NCBI RefSeq assembly: GCF_027594865.1
Contig: NZ_CP089391.1
Coordinates: forward strand, 3,068,501-3,132,500
Source: Bradyrhizobium xenonodulans
GTDB taxonomy: Bacteria > Pseudomonadota > Alphaproteobacteria > Rhizobiales > Xanthobacteraceae
Reading direction: 5' to 3'
Length of the DNA stretch: 64,000 nt
Positions 25,858 to 34,670 of this stretch are shown one piece after another. Positions within the stretch are counted from its first letter, which is position 1; each line of letters opens with the position of its first letter. Made by a program: the position numbers and the translations under genes. Below the pieces are notes generated by a model that had not been told where the DNA came from, did not search any database, and was given only the letters and a program-made list of their open reading frames with translations.

Positions 25858-27885
25858 TCATTCCTTCACGCGGATGATGATGTTGAGATATTTGTCGACC
25901 TCGGCGTTGGCGCCGGGCGGTACGACCGTGGTCGCATCGACCTGCTCGACGATCGCAGGGCCCTGGAAGGTGAAGCCGCAGGGCAGGTCGTCGCGCGCAT
26001 AGACGGGCGTATCGAGCCCGTTGCCCTCGAACCACACCCTGCGGCGGCCGATCGGCTCAGGGATCACGCCAGTCGGCTTATGAACGGCGAACTCGGCTTT
26101 CGGCACTACGCCGATCGCTTTCAGATTCAGCCGGAAGAAGCTGACGGGCGAGTCGTCGCGGCGGAAATTATACTCGCGCTTGTGCTCGGCATGGAAACTC
26201 TGGACCAGGTCGGAGATCGCGCCGACCGGACGCGGCGTCTGCACCGCGAGCGAACGCCATTGGCCGCGATACATCATGTCGATCGACCGCTGCAGCACGA
26301 TGTCGCCTTCCGCGACGCCCTCGTGGGTGAGCCGGGCGAGCGCCTCTTTCTCCAGCGCGAGGAATTGTGCCTCGATATCGGCAGAGATCGCCTCGTCGGC
26401 GCCGACCATGCAGCTCTGCGCGAAGTCGTGCTGCATGTCGACCAGCAGGCAGCCCAGCGCCGAGGTGACGCCGGGATTCGGCGGCACGATCACGACGGGG
26501 ATCGCAAGCTCCCGCGCCACGTCGACACCGTGGAGGGCTCCAGCGCCGCCGAAGGCGACCAGCGCGAAATCGCGCGGGTCGTAGCCGCGACTGATCGAGA
26601 TCAGCCGTACCGCGTCCGACATGTTGGCGTTGGCGACCTTGACGATCGCATCCGCCGCCTCATGCAGGCCGAGACCGAACGGTTTTGCGACGCCTTCCTC
26701 CACAGCCTGGCGGGCAAGTGCAGGATCGAGCTTGACCTTGCCGCCGGCGAGGTCGGTGCCGAGCCGGCCCAGCGTGATGTTGGCGTCGGTGTTGGTTGGC
26801 TGCGTGTTGCCGTTGCCGTAGCAGGCCGGGCCCGGAAAGGCGCCCGCCGATTGCGGGCCGTTGCGCAAGGAGCCGGCCTGATCGGTCCAGGCCAGCGAAC
26901 CGCCGCCTGCGCCGATGGTGAGCACCTCGATGGAGGCAAACCGGATCGGATAGCCGAACTCGATGTACCAATCCTTGGTGATGCGGGACCGGCCTTCATA
27001 AGCCAGCGAGACGTCGGTCGAGGTGCCTCCCATGTCGAGGCCGATCGAATTGGGGTAGCCGCAGAGGCTGGCAATGTAGCGGCTCGCGATGGCGCCTGCG
27101 GCAATGCCGGAGCCGGCGAGGCGCGCGGCGAAGTCCTTTACGGAGGCCGGCGTCATGACGCCGCCGCCGGTGTGGAGCAGCAGGAGATCGCGGGTGTAGC
27201 CTTCGTCGGCGAGGCGCTCGCCCAGCCGGCTCGTATAGCTGACGACGACCGGGCTCACGACGGCGTTGGCGACTGTCGTCGAAAACCGTTCGTGCTCGAA
27301 GATCTCGGGCAGGACCTGCGAGGAGATCGAGACGGGAACGTCGGGCATCTCGGCGAGCAGGATATCGCGCATGGCGCGTTCATTGGCGCCGTTGAGATAG
27401 GCGTTCATGAAGCAGACGGCGATTGCGGCGACGCCCCGGCGCTTGAGAATGCGCGCGACGTTGCGCGCTGCCTCGACATCGAGGGGCTCGATCACCACGC
27501 CCCCTGCATCGATCCGTTCGGGTACGGTCAGGCGGTCGCGCCGTGGCACGTAGGGGCGCACGACATCCTTGTAGGTATCCCAGAGATCTTCCTTGTTGGC
27601 GCGCCGGATCTCGATCACGTCGCGGAAGCCTTGGGTCGTCACCACGGCGGTGCGCGGCAGCCTGCGTGTGATCAACGCGTTGGTCGCAACCGTGGTGCCG
27701 TGCGAAAACAGGGCCACCTTGGAAAGATCGATGCCGGCCTTGGATACGCCGCCCATGATCCCTTCGATCGGGTCGCGCGTGGACGAGGTCTTTTCGATGC
27801 GGATGAGACCGGTCGCCTCGTCCATGATGCAGATGTCGGTAAAGGTGCCTCCGACATCGACAGCCACACGAAGGTTCTGCGCCAT
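25858..27885 (-). CDS. hyuA: Hydantoinase/oxoprolinase family protein, subunit A (second pair)
   Basis: This 675-residue A subunit has the phosphate-binding start RVAVDVGGTFTDICIMDE near residue 5, FSHGTTVATNALITRRLPRT near 62 and SIGLDMGGTSTDVSLAYEG near 280. A C-terminal domain follows, with AFGGAGALHGVDVARELAIP near 450. It is clearly divergent from the A subunit at 11531-13603, so the two pairs probably act on different rings or successive intermediates. The ATG at 27885 has AAGGAAGACGC upstream. It is the first gene of the 17-kb run, so the 167-base gap upstream should hold the operon promoter. Confidence 0.88.
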   Translation of the reverse strand: MAQNLRVAVDVGGTFTDICIMDEATGLIRIEKTSSTRDPIEGIMGGVSKAGIDLSKVALFSHGTTVATNALITRRLPRTAVVTTQGFRDVIEIRRANKEDLWDTYKDVVRPYVPRRDRLTVPERIDAGGVVIEPLDVEAARNVARILKRRGVAAIAVCFMNAYLNGANERAMRDILLAEMPDVPVSISSQVLPEIFEHERFSTTVANAVVSPVVVSYTSRLGERLADEGYTRDLLLLHTGGGVMTPASVKDFAARLAGSGIAAGAIASRYIASLCGYPNSIGLDMGGTSTDVSLAYEGRSRITKDWYIEFGYPIRFASIEVLTIGAGGGSLAWTDQAGSLRNGPQSAGAFPGPACYGNGNTQPTNTDANITLGRLGTDLAGGKVKLDPALARQAVEEGVAKPFGLGLHEAADAIVKVANANMSDAVRLISISRGYDPRDFALVAFGGAGALHGVDVARELAIPVVIVPPNPGVTSALGCLLVDMQHDFAQSCMVGADEAISADIEAQFLALEKEALARLTHEGVAEGDIVLQRSIDMMYRGQWRSLAVQTPRPVGAISDLVQSFHAEHKREYNFRRDDSPVSFFRLNLKAIGVVPKAEFAVHKPTGVIPEPIGRRRVWFEGNGLDTPVYARDDLPCGFTFQGPAIVEQVDATTVVPPGANAEVDKYLNIIIRVKE

Positions 27886-28052
27886 GCGTCTTCCTTTCCG
27901 GCAAGCGTTTTGGCGATCATAGGCAGACCGGCCGCTTGGGCGCTTGACGCTGAGTGCAGGAAGATTTGTGCGAGAGAGCGAACCGCGCCGCTGCCTCGAT
28001 CGTCGGCCGATCGCCTAAGGATCGGCCAGACCGGGGCGCCGCGGAGAGCCGA

Positions 28053-29012
28053 TCAGGACGGTGAGACGCGTGAGGCCGCGCGTGCCTCGCTCGGGGTGCA
28101 ACCGAACCGGCCGCGATAGTTCCGGCTGAATTGCGCCTGGTCGGCGAAACCCCATTGGTAGGCGATTTCCGAAATGCTCTTGCGGCAGTTGGAATCGCGC
28201 AGCAGGGTGTCGCACATCGACAGGCGCTGGTTGCGGATGTAGGCGCAGACCGTCAGGCCTTCGCCCTCGAAGATCTGGTGCAGGTAACGAAGCGATATGC
28301 CGCATCCGTCGGCGATCGTCTGGGGGTTGAGCTTCATGTCGTCGAGACGCGTGCGGATGAAATGCTCGCAACGGAGCAGATGGCCGTTTCGCACCGAGGA
28401 CGAGTGGCCGGTCAGGACGCGGTCATCGGACTCGATGGCCATTGCGAGAAGTTCGACGAGGTGCTTGCCCATCATCGTGCGCGCCGTCTCGTCCATTTCG
28501 CCGATGCGTTCGCCGGCAAGGCGCAGGGTGTCGACGAACAAGGCGCCGACGCTGCGGCTCGCGTCGAACTGCAGCGTGGCGAGACGTTCGGGCCGCGAGA
28601 TGCGTGCACGCAGGACTGCGCTCGGGATCTTCAGCACCCAGAGCGCCGTCGTGTCTCGATGGCTGAACTCGTATGGCAAATGGCTGCGCTCGATCAGGAA
28701 CGCGCCCGGCCGACAGTGCACGACCTTGTTGTCCTGCTCGAAGCGAATTTCGGCGAGCTCCGGCACCGTGATCAGGAAGGACTCTTCACGCTCGCTCTGG
28801 AGGTGCCGTTCGTTGCGTTTGTAGAGCAGGCCGTTCGCGATGTTGCGCGATACCGCGACGGGCCCCATCGACCAGGCGCCGAGGCGCGCATCGAAATCGC
28901 GGCCGCTCGGAAAGCGCAAGTCCAGCGAGAAATAGGTCCTGGAGACGATGTCCTGCCAGTACTGCCGCCGGCTGTGCAGCGGAATGTCATTGGTCGCGTA
29001 AGTGACTTGCAT
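28053..29012 (-). CDS. AraC-family transcriptional regulator
   Basis: This 319-residue regulator has an N-terminal effector-binding/oligomerisation region of the AraC_binding_2 type (LRFPSGRDFDARLGAWSMGP near residue 35). Its C-terminal AraC DNA-binding domain has two helix-turn-helix units (DGCGISLRYLHQIFEGEG near 235 and YQWGFADQAQFSRNYRGRFG near 285). GGGGAG lies upstream of the ATG at 29012. It lies just upstream of, and in the same direction as, the heterocycle operon, making it the prime candidate activator for that operon. The inducer is unknown. Confidence 0.88.
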   Translation of the reverse strand: MQVTYATNDIPLHSRRQYWQDIVSRTYFSLDLRFPSGRDFDARLGAWSMGPVAVSRNIANGLLYKRNERHLQSEREESFLITVPELAEIRFEQDNKVVHCRPGAFLIERSHLPYEFSHRDTTALWVLKIPSAVLRARISRPERLATLQFDASRSVGALFVDTLRLAGERIGEMDETARTMMGKHLVELLAMAIESDDRVLTGHSSSVRNGHLLRCEHFIRTRLDDMKLNPQTIADGCGISLRYLHQIFEGEGLTVCAYIRNQRLSMCDTLLRDSNCRKSISEIAYQWGFADQAQFSRNYRGRFGCTPSEARAASRVSPS

Positions 29013-29117
29013 TGCTGCGCTCCCCGCTGCCGGCTGCTTCTCCGGCCGTCAAGCCATTGCTGAGTTTGGCGAGGGCGGCCGGATGACGTCAAGTCGAATA
29101 AAGCGGAAACAGATATC

Positions 29118-30083
29118 TCAGATTTCGATCCTCTCCTCGGCGTGATGCCGGTGGTCGACGCCGATCGGCGGTCGGCCGGGGCCTACGCCTGCCACCGCAA
29201 AGCGCATGAAATCCCGGAATGCCTTTGCAGCTTCCGAGAGCCCGATGTCGCGGCGCCAGGCGAGGCCAATGTCCATGGTCGGTACCTCGTCCTCGATGAC
29301 GCGAGTCTCGATCCGCTGTCCTTCCAGCGACCAGGGCCGGTAGATCAGGTCCGACAGGATCGCGATGCCCATTCCGCCGGCGACCATGGAACGCACGGCT
29401 TCGACCGAAGACGTGCGGAAGACGGTCTTTGGTTCGAGCAGAGCGTTGTTCCAATAGCGCATTGAGGTGTGCTTGGCTTCGTCCACGGTGAGCATGACGT
29501 AGGGATAGGTCGCGATTTCGGCGAGATGGACGTGCTCGGCGCGGGTGAGCGGATGATCAGGAGCGAGCCACAGGCGGCGGGGCGAACGCAACAGCGTTTC
29601 GCTGCCGAGCATGGCGTTGTCGCGCAGGTTCGAGACCAGCATCACCGCGAGATCGAGTGCGCCATCGACGAGTGCACGCTCGAGTACGTCGCGCGGGGCC
29701 TCGAACAGCTCGACGGTGATGCCGGGAAAGCTCGCCTGGAAGCGCATCTGGTGCCGCGGCAGGAAATAGCCTGATACGGTGTAGGTGACGCCGATGCGCA
29801 CGGTGCCGAACAGCGGTCCTGCGGACATTTGCGTGCTGCGCACGGCTTCGGCGACCGCGGCGAGGATCTGCCGTCCCTGGGACAGGAAGCGGCTGCCTTC
29901 CATGGTCACGGTGACGCCGTTGGGCGTGCGCTCCAGCAGACGCGCGCAAACGGTCGCTTCGAGCTGCTGAATCGCCGCAGTGACCGCGGATTGCGAGACG
30001 TTGAGGTCCATGGCCGCCTGGCTGATGCGGCCGGTCTCGGCAGCGGCGACGAAATAGCGGATCTGTTTCAGAGAAACGGACAT
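29118..30083 (-). CDS. LysR-family transcriptional regulator (end of oxoprolinase operon)
   Basis: This 321-residue regulator has a winged helix-turn-helix N-terminus (LKQIRYFVAAAETGRISQAA, then LNVSQSAVTAAIQQLE) and a two-lobe LysR effector domain. I start at the ATG at 30083, which places the helix-turn-helix at residues 18-40 as usual; the frame opens at 30113. It lies downstream of pxpC in the same direction. It is clearly related to the LysR gene at 39475-40395: both contain RRLWxxxxHxLxxxxxxxLA, MLTVDEAxxxxMRYW and DLxYRPWSLEG. So the two flank the operon and may respond to related ligands. Confidence 0.88.
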   Translation of the reverse strand: MSVSLKQIRYFVAAAETGRISQAAMDLNVSQSAVTAAIQQLEATVCARLLERTPNGVTVTMEGSRFLSQGRQILAAVAEAVRSTQMSAGPLFGTVRIGVTYTVSGYFLPRHQMRFQASFPGITVELFEAPRDVLERALVDGALDLAVMLVSNLRDNAMLGSETLLRSPRRLWLAPDHPLTRAEHVHLAEIATYPYVMLTVDEAKHTSMRYWNNALLEPKTVFRTSSVEAVRSMVAGGMGIAILSDLIYRPWSLEGQRIETRVIEDEVPTMDIGLAWRRDIGLSEAAKAFRDFMRFAVAGVGPGRPPIGVDHRHHAEERIEI

Positions 30084-30273
30084 CGCAGTTGTCCCGATGT
30101 TGACATAGGTCATGTGTGGTGTTTCTCAGCCCGAACGAGTCCGATGCAACTCTCGTGCCGAACGAGGAAATGTCGAACGGCAGCGTCGATATTCGGATGT
30201 GAGGCGCAGACACACCCATTCGCCCCGGCCGGTGGCGGCCAGGGCGCCAGCAGATCGTGCACAGCGACGGCGA

Positions 30274-31251
30274 CTACGCCAGGGCCGTGCGGAGCTTGCC
30301 CAGCAACTCTGCCCGGTTCTTGCGGGCTGCGAGCGCCTGATTCATGTCGACCTTGACGAACTTGACCGGCGTGTTCGGCTGAAGCTGCCCGATCAGGTCC
30401 ATGTCGGCGGCGATGACCGTGCCGACCATGAAATAGCCACCGCCTGAAACCGCATCACGGTGCAGCACGATTGGCTCGGTGCCGCCGGGCACCTGGATCG
30501 AGCCGTAGGGATAGCAGGCATCGGTGATGTTGGACGGATCGGAGCCCGCGCCGAACGGCGGCTCACGCGGCACGAATTCGAGCGGCTTGCCGCCCTTGAA
30601 ACGGTAGCCGATGCGGTCGGCCTCGGGTGCCACCTTCCATGTGTCGGAGAAGAAGCCATTGCCTGCGGCCTCGGTGATGCGGTGCCAGTAGAGGCCGGGC
30701 ATGGCACGCAGTTCCGCCGGCATGCCCGCCGGCTGACCGCGCAGATCCGTTGCGACCGCGCGGCCGTCCTTCGCGGCGGCTGCGGCCTTGCCGACCGGCA
30801 CCTCGTCGCCGGCCTCGAGCTTGCGGCCCTTGAAGCCGCCGAGCGCGCCGAGCGCGTAGGTCGAGCGTGAGCCGAGAACGATGGGAACGTCGATGCCGCC
30901 GGACACCGCGATGTAGCCGCGCGCGCCCTGCTTGAGGAAATCGAAGGAGAGGATCTGGCCGCGCTTGACCCTGAAGCTCGTCCAGGTTTCGCGAGGCTCG
31001 CCATCGAGCTTCGGCGGCAGTTGGGCGCCGGTGATCGCGACGGTCGCATCTTCGGTGAATTCGAGCTCCGGTCCCATGAAGACGGCTTCCAGGACGGCTG
31101 CACCTTCTTCGTTGCCGACGAGCAGGTTGGCGGCGACGAGTGCGTGACGGTCCATGCCGCCGGAGAGAGGGATACCGATGTGATAGTAGCCGGGACGCCC
31201 GAGGTCCTGGACGGTGGTCGCAAGACCCGGCTTCAAAACCTTAATGGCCAT
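30274..31251 (-). CDS. pxpC: Biotin-dependent carboxyltransferase-like / 5-oxoprolinase subunit C (AHS2, KipA family)
   Basis: This 325-residue AHS2-domain protein starts MAIKVLKPGLATTVQDLGRP and continues IPLSGGMDRHALVAANLLVG, the family hallmark. Members are PxpC of the ATP-dependent 5-oxoprolinase PxpABC and half of the carboxyltransferase domain of urea carboxylase. I start at the ATG at 31251, which has GGAG eight bases upstream; it overlaps the pxpB stop by 11 bases, so the pair is coupled. Context with biotin carboxylase and a biotin carrier makes carboxyl transfer plausible as well as plain 5-oxoprolinase. Confidence 0.88.
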   Translation of the reverse strand: MAIKVLKPGLATTVQDLGRPGYYHIGIPLSGGMDRHALVAANLLVGNEEGAAVLEAVFMGPELEFTEDATVAITGAQLPPKLDGEPRETWTSFRVKRGQILSFDFLKQGARGYIAVSGGIDVPIVLGSRSTYALGALGGFKGRKLEAGDEVPVGKAAAAAKDGRAVATDLRGQPAGMPAELRAMPGLYWHRITEAAGNGFFSDTWKVAPEADRIGYRFKGGKPLEFVPREPPFGAGSDPSNITDACYPYGSIQVPGGTEPIVLHRDAVSGGGYFMVGTVIAADMDLIGQLQPNTPVKFVKVDMNQALAARKNRAELLGKLRTALA

Positions 31252-32116
31252 GGAGAACTCCATCGAGCTTGCGGTTGTAGGCGTCAATGTCGCGATTGAA
31301 CTCGGTCAGCGAGAACGAGACGTCGCGGATGACGGGTGCGAAGCGACCGGCGTCGACATCGGCGACCGCCGCGTCATAGGCAGGCCGATCGATCGGCTTC
31401 CATTTCACGATGTCGCCAGGCCTGAACAGGCACATGAAGTCGCGCAGATAGCTGATCTTCTGGTTGGGGTCGTAGATCGGCATCGGCGTGATGCCGAACA
31501 TCTGGTAGCCGCCGGCGCCGCGTACCGAGTAGATGCAACTGAAGCATCCGCCATGCCCGACGGTCAGCTTCGGCGTGTCCGTGCGCGGCCGCAGATATTT
31601 CGGAGCCTGCAGCTGCCGCTTGCGCTCCACCATCTGGTAGAGGAAGGGCAGGCCCGCGACGAAGCCGACCATCGAGACGAACCAAGGAGCGCTCGAATGT
31701 GCTTTGATGAAGGCATCGACGCTATCAAGCCCGTTGATGCGCGCGGCGTATTCGAGATCGGTCCCGTTCGGATCCTGATGCCGCTCGCGGAAGCGCATCA
31801 AGGTCTCGTGGGTCCAGGGATCGTTGTAGAGCACGGGGATCTCGATGATCCGCGTCTTGATCACCGGCTCGGACTTTTCGGATCCCGCATCCAGCCGCTT
31901 CAGCTCCGCGAGCAGATCGTCGGGCTTGATCTGATCGGGATCGAACTTGATCTGATAGGACGCATTTGCCGGGCAGATCTCGGTCACGCCCTTGATCCTG
32001 GCGTCGCGCACCGCATTGGTGACGAAGAGGCTCTTGAAGAAGGCCTCCAGCGACATCGCCTCGCCGACCTCGGCGAAGATGTGCTCATCGCCACCGAAGG
32101 AAAATCGGGTTTGCAT
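31241..32116 (-). CDS. pxpB: 5-oxoprolinase subunit B family / carboxyltransferase domain (AHS1, KipI family)
   Basis: This 291-residue AHS1-domain protein has the hallmark region SMVGFVAGLPFLYQMVERKR, then the short conserved block GGCFSCIYSVRGAGGYQMFG near residue 190 and NQKISYLRDFMCLFRPGDIV near 215. In PxpABC this subunit with PxpC activates and phosphorylates 5-oxoproline; in urea carboxylase the same domain helps form the carboxyltransferase. It begins at the ATG at 32116 with AGGAGG ten bases upstream; upstream frame to 32308 is not protein-like. It is about 80 residues longer than typical KipI because of an inserted N-terminal region. Confidence 0.86.
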   Translation of the reverse strand: MQTRFSFGGDEHIFAEVGEAMSLEAFFKSLFVTNAVRDARIKGVTEICPANASYQIKFDPDQIKPDDLLAELKRLDAGSEKSEPVIKTRIIEIPVLYNDPWTHETLMRFRERHQDPNGTDLEYAARINGLDSVDAFIKAHSSAPWFVSMVGFVAGLPFLYQMVERKRQLQAPKYLRPRTDTPKLTVGHGGCFSCIYSVRGAGGYQMFGITPMPIYDPNQKISYLRDFMCLFRPGDIVKWKPIDRPAYDAAVADVDAGRFAPVIRDVSFSLTEFNRDIDAYNRKLDGVLHGH

Positions 32117-32159
32117 GGCTAGCGGCCTCCTGTTGCTGACGGGGCGGGTTCTCTTGCGA

Positions 32160-33554
32160 TCATGGTGCGACCTTTGCGGCCGGCGGCGGCGCGGTGAGCG
32201 CCGCGGCATGAGACTCCAGCCATGGCTCGAGCCAGGCGGTGTGGAAGCGTCCGGCCTGCACCTCGGCATCGCGCGCGAGCGCCTGGTGCAGCGGCTTCGT
32301 CGTTGCAAGCCCCTCGACCTGGAGCTCTGCGAGGGCGCGTTCGAGCCTTCGGATCGCGCTCGGCCGGTCCTTGTCGTGGACGATCAGCTTGCCGAGCAGG
32401 CTGTCGTAGAAGGGTGGCACCGTGTAGCCCTGATAGAGCATGGTGTCGAAGCGCACGCCGTCGCCGGTGGGCACACTGAGCGCGCTGACGGTGCCGGGGT
32501 TCGGCATGAAGTTCTTCGAGGGATCCTCGGCATTGATGCGGACCTCGATGGAGTGGCCGCAGACGCGGACTTCGTCCTGGCGGATGCGCAGGCGCTCGCC
32601 GCCGGCGATCCGGATCATCTCGCGCACGAGATCGATGCCCGTGATCATCTCCGTCACGGGATGCTCGACCTGGATGCGCGTGTTCATTTCCAGGAAATAG
32701 AATTCGTGCGTGCTGTCGTCGTAGAGATATTCGAGCGTCCCGGCGCCGCGGTAGTTCACCGCCTTGGCCAGCGCGACGGCCGAGGCGCAAAGTGTTTCAC
32801 GCACGGCCGGTGCGAGCGAAGGCGAGGGCGCTTCTTCCCAGACCTTCTGGCGGCGGCGCTGCAGGGAGCATTCGCGCTCGAAGCAATGGATGACGTCGTG
32901 GCCGTCGCCGAGCACCTGCACCTCGATGTGCCGCGCGCCCTCGATCAGCTTCTCGACATAGAGTCCGCCATCGCCGAAGGCCGCGAGCGCCTCGGCCTGC
33001 GCCTGCGGCATCAGGTGATGAAATTCGTCCGCCGAACGCGCGATCCGGATGCCGCGTCCGCCGCCGCCGGCGGCGGCCTTGATCATCACCGGGAAACCGG
33101 TCTTGTCGACCAGCGCGAATGCCGCCTCCGCCGTTTCCAGCCGTCCCGCGCTGCCAGGCACGGTCGGAACGCCGGCGGCGGCAGCTGCCTCGCGTGCGGC
33201 GACCTTGTCGCCCATCAGCCGGATCGACTGCGCGGTCGGACCGACGAAGATCAACCCCGCCGCTTCCACCGCCGCCGCGAACTCGGCATTCTCGGCCAGG
33301 AAGCCATAGCCGGGATGGATGGCGTCCGCTCCCGTACTCCTGGCCGCATCGAGAATGACGGCCTGGTTGAGATAGGATTTCGACGCCTGGGGCGGACCGA
33401 TGTCGATCGCTTCGTCGGCAAGCCTGACCGCAAGCGAGTCCTTGTCGGCCCTGCTGTAGACCTGGACGGTCGCAATGCCGAGCTCGCGCGCCGCGCGGTT
33501 GATACGCACGGCGATTTCGCCGCGATTGGCTATGAGGAGCTTCTTGATTGCCAT
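32160..33554 (-). CDS. accC: Biotin carboxylase (AccC-like)
   Basis: This is a 464-residue biotin carboxylase, which makes carboxy-biotin from bicarbonate and ATP. The N-terminal domain begins MAIKKLLIANRGEIAVRINR. The ATP-grasp glycine loop AAAGGGGRGIRIAR lies near residue 165 and the active-site block EMNTRIQVEHPVTEMITG near 290. The normal C-terminal domain has AEDPSKNFMPNPGTV near 345. Length matches stand-alone AccC. I start at the ATG at 33554; the open frame extends to a TTG overlapping the carrier gene. Its placement between the carrier gene and pxpBC, rather than with accA/accD, argues for a dedicated carboxylase acting on an amide or lactam substrate. Confidence 0.92.
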   Translation of the reverse strand: MAIKKLLIANRGEIAVRINRAARELGIATVQVYSRADKDSLAVRLADEAIDIGPPQASKSYLNQAVILDAARSTGADAIHPGYGFLAENAEFAAAVEAAGLIFVGPTAQSIRLMGDKVAAREAAAAAGVPTVPGSAGRLETAEAAFALVDKTGFPVMIKAAAGGGGRGIRIARSADEFHHLMPQAQAEALAAFGDGGLYVEKLIEGARHIEVQVLGDGHDVIHCFERECSLQRRRQKVWEEAPSPSLAPAVRETLCASAVALAKAVNYRGAGTLEYLYDDSTHEFYFLEMNTRIQVEHPVTEMITGIDLVREMIRIAGGERLRIRQDEVRVCGHSIEVRINAEDPSKNFMPNPGTVSALSVPTGDGVRFDTMLYQGYTVPPFYDSLLGKLIVHDKDRPSAIRRLERALAELQVEGLATTKPLHQALARDAEVQAGRFHTAWLEPWLESHAAALTAPPPAAKVAP

Positions 33555-33571
33555 GAAGGGAACGGGCGATC

Positions 33572-33814
33572 TCAAACGTCGATTTCGGCGATGGGCTGGC
33601 CAGCCATCACCGCCTCCTCGTTTTCGGCGAGGAATCGCAGGATCTTGCCGGCGGCACCGGCCTTCACCTCGTTGAAAGACTTCATCACCTCGATGAGGCC
33701 GATCGTATCGCTGTCGGCGACGACATCTCCGTCGTTCTTGTAGACCGGCTTGTCGGGCGCGGGCTTGCGGTAGAAGATGCCCGGAAGGGGCGAGAAGATT
33801 TGCTGTGTTGTCAT
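33572..33814 (-). CDS. accB: Minimal biotin carboxyl carrier protein
   Basis: This 80-residue protein is a bare biotinyl/lipoyl domain: SPLPGIFYRKPAPDKPVY, then IGLIEVMKSFNEVKAGAAGK and GQPIAEIDV. The biotin-accepting Lys is K45 in the motif EVMKSF, a variant of the usual EAMKM. The N-terminal Ala/Pro linker of the AccB subunit of acetyl-CoA carboxylase is missing, so this is not the housekeeping AccB. It lies directly upstream of the biotin carboxylase gene and should be its carboxyl carrier. It is counterpart to the C-terminal domain of urea carboxylase. Confidence 0.9.
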   Translation of the reverse strand: MTTQQIFSPLPGIFYRKPAPDKPVYKNDGDVVADSDTIGLIEVMKSFNEVKAGAAGKILRFLAENEEAVMAGQPIAEIDV

Positions 33815-33855
33815 GGTGTCCTCGTGATGTCTTGCCTGGTTCCTGGCGCGCCGGC

Positions 33856-34584
33856 TCAGGGGGCGGTCAGATAGGGACGGACCGCTTCGCGAACGGCCTC
33901 GGCGATGGCGACGGCGTTGGGGGTATCGGAGTGGATGCAGATTGAATCGGCGCCGACCGCGATGTCGTTTCCCGCCACCGAGCGCGTCTTGCCTTCATTG
34001 ACCGCTCTTGCGCAGCGGGAGGCCGCATCGGTCGGATCCTTGGCTTCGTGTTCGCGCGTGATGATCAGGCTGCCGTCGGCATTGTAGTCGAGATCGGCGT
34101 AGTACTCGGCGACGAAGGTGTGGCCACGGCGCTCATAGACCTTCTGATGCAGCGTTCCCTTCATGCCGAGCAGGGGCACCTTATAGACGTCCGCCGCGTC
34201 CGCCACGGCTTCGGCGATCTCTTCGTTGCGCGAGGCCATCCCGTAGAGGGCGCCGTGCGGCTTGATGTGATTCAGCGCCATGCCCTCCGCATCCAGGAAC
34301 GCCTTGAGCGCCCCGATCTGATAGAGCAGGCAGTTGGCCAGTTCCTCGCGGCTGATCTTCATCTCCCTGCGACCAAAGCCCTGCAAATCCGGCAGCGAGG
34401 GATGCGCGCCGACTTTCACCCCGAACTCCTTGGCGAGCTGCACCGTCTTGCGCATGTGGTTGAAGTCGGAGGCATGAAAGCCGCAAGCAACGTTGGCGAC
34501 GTCGATATGCGGCATTAATGCCTTGTCGTCGCCCATCTTGTAGAGGCCGTAGGCCTCGCCCATGTCGCAGTTGATCACGACCAT
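33856..34584 (-). CDS. pxpA: 5-oxoprolinase subunit A (LamB/YcsF family)
   Basis: This 242-residue protein has the family start VVINCDMGEAYGLYKMGDDK, then IDVANVACGFHASDF and GVKVGAHPSLPDLQGFGRRE. In ATP-dependent 5-oxoprolinase the PxpA subunit catalyses hydrolysis of the activated 5-oxoproline to glutamate. All conserved Asp, His and Arg positions that I know of this family are present. GGAGAG precedes the ATG at 34584. It is the first enzymatic gene after the binding protein, separated by a strong hairpin, and is followed by the carrier, carboxylase, pxpB and pxpC genes. Confidence 0.9.
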   Translation of the reverse strand: MVVINCDMGEAYGLYKMGDDKALMPHIDVANVACGFHASDFNHMRKTVQLAKEFGVKVGAHPSLPDLQGFGRREMKISREELANCLLYQIGALKAFLDAEGMALNHIKPHGALYGMASRNEEIAEAVADAADVYKVPLLGMKGTLHQKVYERRGHTFVAEYYADLDYNADGSLIITREHEAKDPTDAASRCARAVNEGKTRSVAGNDIAVGADSICIHSDTPNAVAIAEAVREAVRPYLTAP

Positions 34585-34626
34585 CTCTCCATTTTCCTCT
34601 CAAACAGCTTTGTAGACGAAGAGGTA

Positions 34627-34663
34627 GGGCCGCCCGGCGAGCGACCTGCGCCCCGGGCGGCCC
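34627..34663 (-). promoter_or_regulatory. Strong intercistronic hairpin after the binding-protein gene
   Basis: GGGCCGCCCGG at 34627-34637 pairs perfectly (11 bp) with CCGGGCGGCCC at 34653-34663, eight bases past the binding-protein stop codon on the minus strand. No U run follows. It is placed like the hairpins at 22655-22675 and 43227-43253 and probably lets the binding protein be made in excess over downstream enzymes, or partly terminates transcription. Confidence 0.6.
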
Positions 34664-34670
34664 TGCCGGC

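Noticed and set aside
23818..28119. A 1433-codon open frame on the plus strand
   Set aside because: It lies exactly antisense to the well-supported hyuB and hyuA genes and is a product of strong GC codon bias; its composition (Asp/His/Arg-rich) is not protein-like.
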